NCBI RefSeq assembly: GCF_000009765.2
Contig: NC_003155.5
Coordinates: forward strand, 8,246,001 to 8,310,000
Direction: 5' to 3'
DNA: 64,000 nt
Source: Streptomyces avermitilis MA-4680 = NBRC 14893
GTDB lineage: Bacteria; Actinomycetota; Actinomycetes; Streptomycetales; Streptomycetaceae
In this document: positions 18,169-26,107 of the stretch, in pieces
How the letters are laid out: each line of letters opens with the position of its first letter
How positions within the stretch are numbered: position 1 is the stretch's first letter
Made by a program: the position numbers and the translations under genes
Notes under the pieces: generated by a model
What the model was told of the DNA's origin: nothing
Databases searched by the model: none
The model's input: only the letters and a program-made list of their open reading frames with translations

Positions 18169-18830
18169 CGTCGAAGTATCGCCCGCGGGGGTGGCCCCTC
18201 GGCAACGACCGTGCTGCCGCCCGACGCCCCGGAGGGGGCGAACAAACGCAGGAAGAGCTGGGCGAGGGGGCCGATCGCCACCGCGTACAGGACGGTCCCG
18301 GCGCCCACGGTCCCGCCGAGCGCGAAGCCCGTCGCCACGACCGCCACTTCGATGACCGTGCGCACCAGCCGGATCGAGCGTCCGGTGCGCCGGTGCAGGC
18401 CCGTCATGAGGCCGTCGCGTGGACCCGGTCCGAAGCCGGCCGCGATGTAGAGGCCGGTCGCCACTCCGTTGAGCACGATGCCCGCCGCGAGCAGGGGGAT
18501 GCGGACGGACAGGGTGTGTGCCCCGGGAAGCAGGGCGAGCGTGCCGTCCATGGCGATGCCGACGACGAAGACGTTGGAGACGGTGCCGAGTCCGGGGCGC
18601 TGGCGCAGCGGGATCCACAGGAGCAGGACCGCCGCGCCCACGATGATGGACACCACACCGATCGTCAGACCGGTCAGCTCCGCGAGTCCCTGGTGCAGCA
18701 CGTTCCAGGGCTCGAGCCCGAGTCCCGACTCGACGAGGAGCGCGGAGCTCGCGCCGTACAGCGCCAGGCCGACGTACAACTGGATCAACCGTCGCCCGCG
18801 ACGGTTCTGTGTGGACAGGACGCCGGACAA
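18165..18830 (-). CDS. YczE-family membrane protein
   Basis: A 221-aa protein with five or six membrane helices (LYVGLALYGASSALLVESGLGLEPWNVLHQG is the family N-terminus). YczE/YitT-like proteins are commonly paired with MocR-type regulators, as here with the divergent gene. I choose a TTG start at 18830 because AGGGGGG lies 6 nt upstream and it leaves a 100-bp shared promoter region. ATG at 18896 is in frame but has no ribosome site and would nearly abut the divergent gene. Substrate unknown; a vitamin B6 vitamer or amino acid is a reasonable guess. Confidence 0.8.
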   Translation of the reverse strand: MSGVLSTQNRRGRRLIQLYVGLALYGASSALLVESGLGLEPWNVLHQGLAELTGLTIGVVSIIVGAAVLLLWIPLRQRPGLGTVSNVFVVGIAMDGTLALLPGAHTLSVRIPLLAAGIVLNGVATGLYIAAGFGPGPRDGLMTGLHRRTGRSIRLVRTVIEVAVVATGFALGGTVGAGTVLYAVAIGPLAQLFLRLFAPSGASGGSTVVAEGPPPRAILRR

Positions 18831-18930
18831 GACGTGCCCCCCTGTGGTGGTTGTGGACTGACCCGTGTCACTCTGTGGCTTGGAAAGAGAAGCCATCCAT
18901 GGCCAATTCCGGGAAGGTGGACTGGCAACC

Positions 18931-20430
18931 ATGGCTCAGTGGACTTCGGCAGTGGGCGCCGCGCAGCTCGCCCGGCTGCTCAACTCCCAGCAGGAACGCC
19001 CCGCGGGCCCCGGCACCCGCCGCCCCCCGGCCTATCGCGCACTCGCCGACGGTATCCGGCTGCTGGTCCTGGAAGGACGCGTGCCCGTCGCCGCCCGGCT
19101 GCCCGCCGAGCGGGAACTGGCGCTGTCCCTGTCCGTCAGCCGTACGACGGTCGCCGCCGCCTATGAAGCGCTGCGTGCCGAGGGCTTCCTGGAGTCCCGC
19201 CGCGGAGCGGGCAGCTGGACCGCCGTGCCGGCCGGGAACCCGCTGCCCGCGCGCGGCCTGGAGCCGCTGCCGCCCGAGTCGCTCGGTTCGATGATCGATC
19301 TGGGCACCGCGGCGCTGCCCGCCCCCGAGCCGTGGCTCACCCGCGCCGTTCAAGGAGCCCTGGAGGAGCTGCCGCCGTACGCGCACACGCACGGCGACTA
19401 CCCGGCCGGGCTGCCCGCGCTGCGCTCGATGCTCGCCGACCGGTACACCGCGCGCGGCATCCCGACCATGCCCGAGCAGATCATGGTGACGACCGGCGCG
19501 ATGGGCGCGATGGACGCCATCTGCCATCTCTTCGCGGGGCGCGGCGAGCGCATCGCCGTCGAGTCGCCCTCCTACGCCAACATCCTCCAGCTGATGCGCG
19601 AGGCGGGGGCCCGGCTGGTGCCGGTCGCGATGGCCGAGGGGCTCATGGGCTGGGACATGGACCGTTGGCGGCAGGTGCTGCGGGACGCGGCGCCACGCCT
19701 GGCGTACGTCGTGGCCGACTTCCACAATCCGACCGGTGCGCTGGCCGACGAGGACCAGCGGCGCCGGCTGGTGGACGCGGCCCGATCGGCCGGGACCGTG
19801 CTGGTCGTCGACGAGACGATGACCGAGCTGCACCTCGACGACGGTGTGGAGATGCCGCGCCCGGTGTGCGGCTTCGACCCCGGCGGGTCGACGGTGATCA
19901 CGGTCGGGTCCGCGAGCAAGGCCTTCTGGGCGGGCATGCGCATCGGCTGGGTGCGGGCGGCTCCCGACGTGATCCGCAGCCTGGTCTCGGCCCGTGCCTA
20001 CGCGGACCTGGGCACACCGGTGGTGGAACAGCTGGCCGTGAACTGGCTGCTCAGCACGGGGGGATGGGAGCAGGCGGTGGAGGTGCGCCGGGCCCAGGCC
20101 CGCGAGAACCGTGACGCGCTGGTCGCCGCCGTGCGCCGGGAGCTGCCCTCCTGGGAGTTCTCGGTACCGCAGGGCGGGCTGACGCTGTGGGTGCGTACCG
20201 GCGGTCTGTCCGGCTCCCGCCTCGCCGAGGCGGGGGAGCGGGTCGGGGTACGCGTCCCCTCCGGACCCCGCTTCGGGGTGGACGGCGCGTTCGAGGGGTA
20301 TGTGCGGCTGCCGTTCACGGTCGGCGGCGCGGTGGCGGAGGAGGCGGCGGCACGGCTGGCGGCCGCGGCGCGGCTCGTGGAGACGGGCGCGTCGGGAGCC
20401 GGGGAGTCGCCGCGGACCTTCGTGGCCTGA
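18931..20430 (+). CDS. MocR/PdxR-type GntR-aminotransferase regulator
   Basis: A 499-aa fusion. Residues ~25-100 are a GntR winged helix (YRALADGIRLLVLEGRVPVAARLPAERELALSLSVSRTTVAAAYEALRAEGFL). The rest is a class I aminotransferase fold with VVADFHNPTGA and the PLP-binding SASKAFWAG (Lys330). MocR proteins use PLP or an amino-acid adduct as effector and often control B6 or amine genes. ATG at 18931 has GGAAGGTGG upstream. The divergent YczE gene is the likely target. Confidence 0.9.
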   Translation: MAQWTSAVGAAQLARLLNSQQERPAGPGTRRPPAYRALADGIRLLVLEGRVPVAARLPAERELALSLSVSRTTVAAAYEALRAEGFLESRRGAGSWTAVPAGNPLPARGLEPLPPESLGSMIDLGTAALPAPEPWLTRAVQGALEELPPYAHTHGDYPAGLPALRSMLADRYTARGIPTMPEQIMVTTGAMGAMDAICHLFAGRGERIAVESPSYANILQLMREAGARLVPVAMAEGLMGWDMDRWRQVLRDAAPRLAYVVADFHNPTGALADEDQRRRLVDAARSAGTVLVVDETMTELHLDDGVEMPRPVCGFDPGGSTVITVGSASKAFWAGMRIGWVRAAPDVIRSLVSARAYADLGTPVVEQLAVNWLLSTGGWEQAVEVRRAQARENRDALVAAVRRELPSWEFSVPQGGLTLWVRTGGLSGSRLAEAGERVGVRVPSGPRFGVDGAFEGYVRLPFTVGGAVAEEAAARLAAAARLVETGASGAGESPRTFVA

Positions 20431-20447
20431 GCCCGGCCCGAGCGGGT

Positions 20448-22115
20448 TCAGCCCTCCGCGGGCACGGCTTCCGCGGCCACGGCCTCTGTGACCACGGCCT
20501 TCGTGGCCACGGTTTCCGGGACGACGGCCTCAGCGGTCACGGCCTCAGCGGGCACGGTCTTCGCGGCCACGGTCACCGTGGGGACCGGCTCCGCCGCGTC
20601 CGCCGGAGTGCTCCGCCCCGGCAGCAGGTCGAGCACCGCCCGCCGGTGGGTCTCGCTCGTCGCGTCGTCGTACGGGTCCGGGGTCGCCGGCACCTGGAGC
20701 CGGTGCACCGGCCCGCCGCCGAGCCGGGCGTAACCCCGCCCCGGAGGTACGTCCTTCGCGGGCGTCGTGTGCGGCGGCGCCCCCAGGATCTCCGCCAGCC
20801 GGTCCGGAGTCGCGGGGCCGAGCACCACGCGCGCGCGTGTGTGCTGACGTACCGCCTCGGACAGGCCGTCGAGGCCGTCGAACTGCTCCGCCACGACGAC
20901 CGTGACGTTCGCCGCGCGACCGTGCCGCAGCGGCACCTGGAGCAGCGACTGGGGATCCTTGCGCCCCTCCGCCGCCGCGAGGTGGCCCAGTGCGCTCGGC
21001 CGGTCGAGAAGGAGCCAGAGCGGACGCTTGATGTCCTCCGGCGCCGGATACCCCTCCTGGCGGGCACGGTTCGCCGCGATCAGGCGCCGTTCCGTCTCGT
21101 GGGTGGCCCACTCCAGGCTCGCCACCGCGCCCGCCGGCCCGCATTCGACCGCCAGCACGCCGTCCCGGCCGGTCAGGCACGCGTACTCGCCGGTGCCGCC
21201 GCCCTCGACGATCACGACGTCGCCGTGCTGGAGGGCCTGGAGCGCGATGGAGCGCACCAGGGTCGTCGTACCGCTGCCGGGCTCGCCCACGACCAGCAGG
21301 TGCGGTTCCGTGGAACGGACGCCCGTGCGCCAGACCACCGGAGGCACGTCCCGCTGTTCCTCGCCGTAGGTCAGGGGGAGCGTGCGCTGGACGCCGGTCG
21401 GGTCGGTGAAGCCGAGGACCGTCTCGCCGGGTGCCGTCACGAAGCGCTGGGCGGCGATGTCGGTGGGCAGCGGGCCGAGAACGGTGACCGTGAGCTCGTT
21501 GCCCTCCTCGTCCCAGGTGAAGTGGTACTCGCGGCCCCGGCCCGACTTGGCGTGCAGGAGCTGCTCGATCCGGGCACGGGACTCCGCCTCGCCGTCCGTG
21601 AAGTAGGCCGGGTAGCGGATGAGCAGGCGCGAGATGCGGCCCGTGCCGTCGAAGTCGTACGCGGGGAACGCCTCCTCCCACTCGCCGCCGTGGGCGTACA
21701 GGGGAGCCGGGTCCTCGGCGGTCGAGAAGTACGGGACCAGCGCCTCGTACAGCGACCGCAGGCGCTTGGTCTGCGACTCGTCGGGGCCGGCGGGTCGCTT
21801 CGCCCCGGGGTCGCGGCCCATCCAGGCTGCCGCCGCCATCAGGGCCACGGCGGCGAGCAGTGGTCCGTACGGTGCCAGGGCGACGACCAGGATCACCGAG
21901 GAGAGGAGAAAGAGGAGCGGCCCGCGCCGGTCCTTCGGTGTGTCGGCCCACCTGCGCCGTCCGGCCGCCGCCAGCCGGCGCAGTCCACGGGTGATCGTGA
22001 TCAGCGGATGGAGGACGTCGGTGGCGCTGTCGGCCGCCGTCCGGGCCAGCTCCCGGCTCCGGGCGAGCTGCGCGCTGCCGTTGCTCAGAATGCGGGGGAG
22101 GGGGCGCCGGGCCAC
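20448..22115 (-). CDS. FtsK/SpoIIIE-like membrane ATPase
   Basis: A 555-aa protein with two short hydrophobic segments near residues 66-98 and a P-loop GEPGSGTTTLVRSI in a FtsK/TraB-like ATPase domain (VLLGPATPDRLAEILG-type C-terminal core). The Walker A has GSGTT instead of GSGKT: the usual Lys is Thr, so ATP binding may be altered. It ends in eight pentapeptide repeats. It shares a strand with the 64-aa membrane protein 37 bp upstream, and the pair looks co-transcribed. No integrase or replication gene is nearby, so this is not evidence of an integrative element. GTG at 22115 follows GGAGAA. Confidence 0.7.
   Translation of the reverse strand: MARRPLPRILSNGSAQLARSRELARTAADSATDVLHPLITITRGLRRLAAAGRRRWADTPKDRRGPLLFLLSSVILVVALAPYGPLLAAVALMAAAAWMGRDPGAKRPAGPDESQTKRLRSLYEALVPYFSTAEDPAPLYAHGGEWEEAFPAYDFDGTGRISRLLIRYPAYFTDGEAESRARIEQLLHAKSGRGREYHFTWDEEGNELTVTVLGPLPTDIAAQRFVTAPGETVLGFTDPTGVQRTLPLTYGEEQRDVPPVVWRTGVRSTEPHLLVVGEPGSGTTTLVRSIALQALQHGDVVIVEGGGTGEYACLTGRDGVLAVECGPAGAVASLEWATHETERRLIAANRARQEGYPAPEDIKRPLWLLLDRPSALGHLAAAEGRKDPQSLLQVPLRHGRAANVTVVVAEQFDGLDGLSEAVRQHTRARVVLGPATPDRLAEILGAPPHTTPAKDVPPGRGYARLGGGPVHRLQVPATPDPYDDATSETHRRAVLDLLPGRSTPADAAEPVPTVTVAAKTVPAEAVTAEAVVPETVATKAVVTEAVAAEAVPAEG
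20451..20570 (-). repeat. pentapeptide-coding repeat, eight units of 15 bp
   Basis: The C-terminus of the FtsK-like protein is eight 5-residue units of the form V-x-x-E/K-A/T (VAAKT, VPAEA, VTAEA, VVPET, VATKA, VVTEA, VAAEA, VPAEG). The DNA units are degenerate, so this is a diverged repeat. Confidence 0.9.
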
Positions 22116-22152
22116 GTCGTTCTCCTGAGGGTGCGTGCGAAGGGAAGGGCGG

Positions 22153-22347
22153 TCAGAACCTGATCCCGCCGAGGAGACTCGCCAGGCTCGCGCCGCCGGC
22201 CTTGATGCTCGGGGCGATGGCGGTGCTGGAGAGGTAGAAGCCGAACAGCGCGCACGTGCACGCGTGCGTGCCCTTGAGGCCGTCCTTGCGGAAGAAGAGG
22301 AAGACGACGATGCCGAGCAGGACGACGCCTGACATGGACAGAATCAT
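22153..22347 (-). CDS. 64-aa membrane protein
   Basis: MILSMSGVVLLGIVVFLFFRKDGLKG is an N-terminal transmembrane helix followed by a second hydrophobic stretch, ALFGFYLSSTAIAPSIKAGGASLASLLGGI. ATG at 22347 has GGAGAA 6 nt upstream. It lies directly upstream of the FtsK-like ATPase gene and probably forms a membrane complex with it; it resembles the small membrane proteins that accompany TraB-like ATPases of Streptomyces plasmids only in size and context. Function unknown. Confidence 0.75.
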   Translation of the reverse strand: MILSMSGVVLLGIVVFLFFRKDGLKGTHACTCALFGFYLSSTAIAPSIKAGGASLASLLGGIRF

Positions 22348-22651
22348 TTCGGTTCTCCTGGTTGGTGGGGACAGTCACCATGAGTTCTTCCAGGCTCACA
22401 GGATGTATCCATACGATAAAAGGTGCAAATGGATGGAATTAGACTGATTTCATCCGGCTGGCGGAGCCGTTCTGGGCCGCCCGGACAGGCCGGTTGCGCC
22501 GAGCGGGGCGTGCGGTGATCTTTGCCTCGGGCGGTGCCGGTCATGTACCCCGGAAGCCAGTACGCTGGCGATTCACCCGTACGGCTGCACCGCTCGCCGT
22601 CGTACGCTCCCCAGTCCCCAGAAGCAGTCGTAGTGAGAGGTGGTCCGGCCG
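22348..22651. promoter_or_regulatory. AT-rich divergent promoter region with inverted repeats
   Basis: The 304-bp gap between the membrane protein (minus) and the ankyrin gene (plus) contains an AT-rich core (22400-22455) unlike its surroundings. TATC-N5-GATA occurs at 22406-22418, and ATCCAT (22407-22412) is inverted as ATGGAT at 22429-22434. TTGCAC with a downstream TACATC on the minus strand, 15 bp apart, may be a weak promoter for the membrane protein/ATPase pair. Confidence 0.4.
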
Positions 22652-23044
22652 ATGAGCGAAGCCCCCGACCCCGAGGTCGTGGAGCTGGCGACCAAGATCT
22701 TCGATCTGGCGCGCCGTGGCGAGACCGAGCCGCTTGTGGCGTATGTCGACGCGGGGGTTCCGGCCAACCTCACCAACGACCGGGGCGACACCCTGGTGAT
22801 GCTGGCCGCATATCACGGCCATGCCGAAGCGGTGCGCGCCCTGCTGGAGCGTGGCGCCGAGGCCGACCGGGTCAACGACCGAGGCCAGACACCGCTCGCG
22901 GGGGCGGTTTTCAAGGGCGAGGAAGCGGTGATCCGGGTCCTTCTGGACGGCGGTGCCGACCCGGCCGCGGGCACGCCCTCGGCCGTCGACACGGCCCGGA
23001 TGTTCGGCAAGGCGAACCTGCTCGAACTGTTCGGCGCACGCTGA
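22652..23044 (+). CDS. ankyrin-repeat protein
   Basis: A 130-aa protein made almost entirely of three ankyrin repeats (NDRGDTLVMLAAYHGHAEAVRALLERGAEADRVNDRGQTPLAGAVFKGEEAVIRVLLDGGADP). It probably binds another protein in the cytosol; the partner is unknown. ATG at 22652 is used; an in-frame GTG 12 nt upstream is possible. AGAGG precedes the start. Confidence 0.88.
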   Translation: MSEAPDPEVVELATKIFDLARRGETEPLVAYVDAGVPANLTNDRGDTLVMLAAYHGHAEAVRALLERGAEADRVNDRGQTPLAGAVFKGEEAVIRVLLDGGADPAAGTPSAVDTARMFGKANLLELFGAR

Positions 23045-23239
23045 TCCGAATGCCCTGACCAGGCACGACACAGAAAACGGGGGAGGCGGGACGGGGCCGC
23101 CGGAAATACGGTCGCGGCAGGAAGAACCGCCGGGTCATCATGACGTCGTGATTCACGGACGCGATGGCTGGGCAGTTGTTGCCGCACCGCGCGGGCCGTG
23201 ACGCGGCCCGCATGGGCCACCGACGAGAGGCAGAGGAAG

Positions 23240-23299
23240 ATGGTCTACAGCAAGCAGGAAACGGCGGGCGCCCCGACGTGTTGTCACGCGGCCAGGTAA
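23240..23299 (+). CDS. 19-aa Cys-Cys peptide, possible leader
   Basis: ATG at 23240 follows a purine-rich GAGGCAGAGGAAG stretch that can serve as a ribosome site. The product is MVYSKQETAGAPTCCHAAR, ending in TAA 46 bp before the HEAT-repeat gene. The adjacent Cys-Cys-His codons near the end resemble the polycysteine leader peptides known in mycobacteria, which sense cysteinyl-tRNA charging. No attenuator pair of hairpins was worked out here. It could be a chance ORF. Confidence 0.4.
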   Translation: MVYSKQETAGAPTCCHAAR

Positions 23300-23345
23300 A
23301 GCAGGACCCCCGGTTGCGTCGACGCTTGATGTGAGGCTGTTTCCC

Positions 23346-24764
23346 ATGTTCGATCCGGTCATAGCGCCCAGCGGTACGCTGCTCGGCCTGCTCCAGCGGG
23401 GCCGCGGCGACGGCACACTCCACGCGCTCACCGCACCGCGGGCCGAGGCGCTCGCGGCCCTGAATCACTGTGTGCTGCGTGACCCCCGCCACGACTGGCA
23501 GGTGGAGAACCGCTCCCTGTACTACGCCCGTCTCTACCTCGACCTGAGCGGTGAGCTCGACGAGATCGAGCGGCACCTCTTCGACGCCGAGGACGTTCTC
23601 GACACGGACGAGTCCCGCACGGGGCTCGCCCTCGCGGTCCTCGGGCACCTCGCCTCGTACGGCAGGCTCGACGCGCTCGCGCTGCTGCGCAGGTACGCGG
23701 CCGTCGGCACCAACTGGGCCTGGGCCCTCGACGAGCTGGCGCTGCGCGACGACGACGCGGGCCTGCGCGCCCTCGCCGCTCCCGTGCTGGCCCGCTTCCC
23801 GGTCGATGCCGAGGGCGAGGCCGAGCTCGCCGCCGCCGTGCGCGACGCCTTCGAACCCCGGCCCTGGCGGCTGTGGGCCGAGGATCCGCGCGAATCCATC
23901 GGCACGCGCGTGCGCGGCGCCCAGGAGACCGGCTCCTTCGACCGCTGGCAGCGCCAGATGCGACCGGCCGGGCCCCGGCCCGGGTGGAGCGTGCAGGCCG
24001 TCTTCGACTGGGCCCAGCAGGGACTCGAACGCGGAGCGCTGCTCCACGTTCCGGCCGCCCGCTGCCTCACGGCCGTCGCGGGCCCCGAGGACCGGCCCGA
24101 GATCGTCGAGGCCGCCCGTTCCGGCGGCGACGGCGCCCGCTGCACCGCCCTGCGCTATCTCACCGACGGCAACGATCCGGACGCCCTCGACCTCGTCGAG
24201 GGGGCCGTGGCCACCGGGTCCGCGGTCGTCGTGGAGGCCGCGCTGGACGCCTTCGAACGTATGTGCAGTGTCGCCGCCGTGGACCGCGCGCGTGGCTGGG
24301 CCCACCGGCCCGACCCTCTGGGCGCCGCCGCCGGGCGCATGCTCGCCTGCCGGGGCGGTGCGCAGGACAGCGAACTGGTGCTGGGCGCCCTGCGGGAGGC
24401 CGTACGCGGAGAGGGCCCCGACGCGCCCACGCTGTGGACGCTCGTCGACGGCACCGGGCGGCTCGGCATCGCGTGCGCGGCGCCCGTGCTGCGTCATATC
24501 TACCGCGAGACCGCGTCATCCCATCTCCGCGGCCGGGCCGCCCGCGCCCTGGCCGCCACCGATCCCTCCTTCGCCGCCGGTTTCGCCGTCGAATGCCTGT
24601 GGGACTGCGAGGAGTTCACTCGCGAAGTCGCCGCCCGGCACGCCGAGACCGGCGACGCGCGCGTGGTCGACCAGCTCCGCCGCCTGGCCGCGGACCCGGC
24701 CGAGGAGGCAGAGGTCCAGACGGCCGTACGCAGCCGGATCGGGCCCGACATGCCCGCCGTATGA
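23346..24764 (+). CDS. HEAT-repeat protein
   Basis: A 472-aa soluble alpha-helical protein. The C-terminal half consists of HEAT/PBS-lyase-like helical pairs (EIVEAARSGGDGARCTALRYLTDGNDPDALDLVEGAVATGSAVVVEAALDAF and later units ending in DARVVDQLRRLAADP). The N-terminal half has no recognised domain. ATG at 23346 is preferred over the GTG at 23331. The gene ends in the first copy of a 20-bp tandem repeat that duplicates its last codons and stop. Function unknown; probably a scaffold. Confidence 0.75.
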   Translation: MFDPVIAPSGTLLGLLQRGRGDGTLHALTAPRAEALAALNHCVLRDPRHDWQVENRSLYYARLYLDLSGELDEIERHLFDAEDVLDTDESRTGLALAVLGHLASYGRLDALALLRRYAAVGTNWAWALDELALRDDDAGLRALAAPVLARFPVDAEGEAELAAAVRDAFEPRPWRLWAEDPRESIGTRVRGAQETGSFDRWQRQMRPAGPRPGWSVQAVFDWAQQGLERGALLHVPAARCLTAVAGPEDRPEIVEAARSGGDGARCTALRYLTDGNDPDALDLVEGAVATGSAVVVEAALDAFERMCSVAAVDRARGWAHRPDPLGAAAGRMLACRGGAQDSELVLGALREAVRGEGPDAPTLWTLVDGTGRLGIACAAPVLRHIYRETASSHLRGRAARALAATDPSFAAGFAVECLWDCEEFTREVAARHAETGDARVVDQLRRLAADPAEEAEVQTAVRSRIGPDMPAV

Positions 24765-24806
24765 ACAGCGTGCCCGCCGTATGAACGACATGCCCGCCGT
24801 ATGAAC
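24747..24806 (+). repeat. three tandem 20-bp copies spanning the stop codon
   Basis: Three units of 20 bp (24747-24766, 24767-24786, 24787-24806); the first and third are identical and the second differs at three positions. Each unit encodes MPAV or VPAV followed by a stop. As 20 is not a multiple of three, the copies put an -xPAV-stop end into all three forward frames. Confidence 0.95.
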
Positions 24807-24943
24807 GAGGGGTGACCCGCGCGGCGGTCGGGCATGGACGTGGGCCGACCTGCCCGGGTGTGCAGCGCAACGCTCATGGGACGTTCCTCGTCCGGAAAGA
24901 TCCACGTTGACGCGGCCACGTCCAGCACGACGACAACACCGGT

Positions 24944-26107
24944 ATGCGTGTCGTCATCGTGACCGAGTCCTTTCCCCCCGATGTGAACGGCGTGGCCCAC
25001 TGCGCCCTCCAGACCGCCCGGCACCTTGTCGAGCGCGGTCACGCCCCCCTCGTCGTCGCCCCCGCCTCCCCCAAGTCCCCGACATCGCTCGGGCAGGGCG
25101 GTGCCCCCTTCGCCGGGCAGGGGCCCGACGCCCTCGCGCCGTGCCGCGTCATCCGGGTGCCCTCCCTCCCGCTCCCCGGCTACCCCCAGGTCCGCGTCGC
25201 CCTCCCCAGCCGCCGCGTCGCCGCGGCGATCACCGAACACCGCGCCGACATCGTCCACCTGGCCGGCCCCTTCGTCCTCGGTGTCCGCGGCATGGCGGCC
25301 GCCGCCCGGCTCGGCATCCCCGCCGTCGCCGTCTACCAGACCGACCTCGCCGGATACGCCCGCACGTACATGGGTGCGGGCGAGGCCACGGCCTGGCGGC
25401 GCATACGCTCCGTCCACGCCGCCGCCGACCGCACCCTCGCCCCGTCCACCGCGGCCCTGCACGACCTGGAGGCACACGGGGTGCCCCGGGTGCGGCTGTG
25501 GCCGCGCGGTGTCGACACCGTCCGTTTCCGCCCCGAGCACCGGGACGAGTCGCTGCGCCGCGAACTCGCCCCGAACGGCGAACCGATCGTCGGCTACGTC
25601 GGCCGGCTCGCCCCCGAGAAGCAGGTCGAACTCCTCGCCGGAGCCTGCGGTCTGAGGGGCGTGCGGGTCGTCGTCGTGGGCGACGGCCCGAGCGAGGTGA
25701 CGCTGCGGGGCGCGCTGCCCGGCGCCGTCTTCCTGGGGCGCCGCACGGGTGACGAACTCGCCCGGATCTTCGCCTCGCTGGACGTCTTCGTGCACACCGG
25801 CCCCTTCGAAACCTTCTGCCAGACCGTCCAGGAGGCCATGGCGAGCGGTGTGCCGGTCGTCGCGCCCGCCGCGGGCGGCCCGCTGGACCTGGTGGCGCAC
25901 GGCCGTACGGGGCTGCTGGTCCCGCCGCGTGACGCCGGCGCCGTGCGCGACGCGGTGTGGTCCCTGGCCGCCGACCCCGCGCTGCGGGCCGCGTACGGAG
26001 CGGCCGGGCGGGCCACCGTCGAGGGCCGTACCTGGGCGGCCGTCGGCGACCAGCTCATCGGGCACTACGCCGAGGTGCTGTCCGCGCGGACGGCGGTGGC
26101 GGCATGA
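24944..26107 (+). CDS. GT4 mannosyltransferase-like glycosyltransferase
   Basis: A 387-aa GT-B enzyme resembling GDP-mannose-dependent mannosyltransferases of the MgtA/PimB type. N-terminal domain: MRVVIVTESFPPDVNGVAHCALQTARHL, with LAGPFVLGVRGMAAAARLGIPAVAVYQTD. Donor domain: VGYVGRLAPEKQVELL, then FPTGPFETFCQTVQEAMASGVPVVAPAAGGPLDLV, the E-x7-E motif. It acts at the inner membrane face on a lipid or polyprenyl acceptor. Its TGA stop overlaps the next ATG as ATGA. Confidence 0.85.
   Translation: MRVVIVTESFPPDVNGVAHCALQTARHLVERGHAPLVVAPASPKSPTSLGQGGAPFAGQGPDALAPCRVIRVPSLPLPGYPQVRVALPSRRVAAAITEHRADIVHLAGPFVLGVRGMAAAARLGIPAVAVYQTDLAGYARTYMGAGEATAWRRIRSVHAAADRTLAPSTAALHDLEAHGVPRVRLWPRGVDTVRFRPEHRDESLRRELAPNGEPIVGYVGRLAPEKQVELLAGACGLRGVRVVVVGDGPSEVTLRGALPGAVFLGRRTGDELARIFASLDVFVHTGPFETFCQTVQEAMASGVPVVAPAAGGPLDLVAHGRTGLLVPPRDAGAVRDAVWSLAADPALRAAYGAAGRATVEGRTWAAVGDQLIGHYAEVLSARTAVAA

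Noticed and set aside
20448..22347. FtsK-like ATPase plus small membrane protein considered as part of an integrative conjugative element
   Set aside because: No integrase, replication gene, korA-type repressor or attachment site is nearby; flanks are conserved chromosomal genes.
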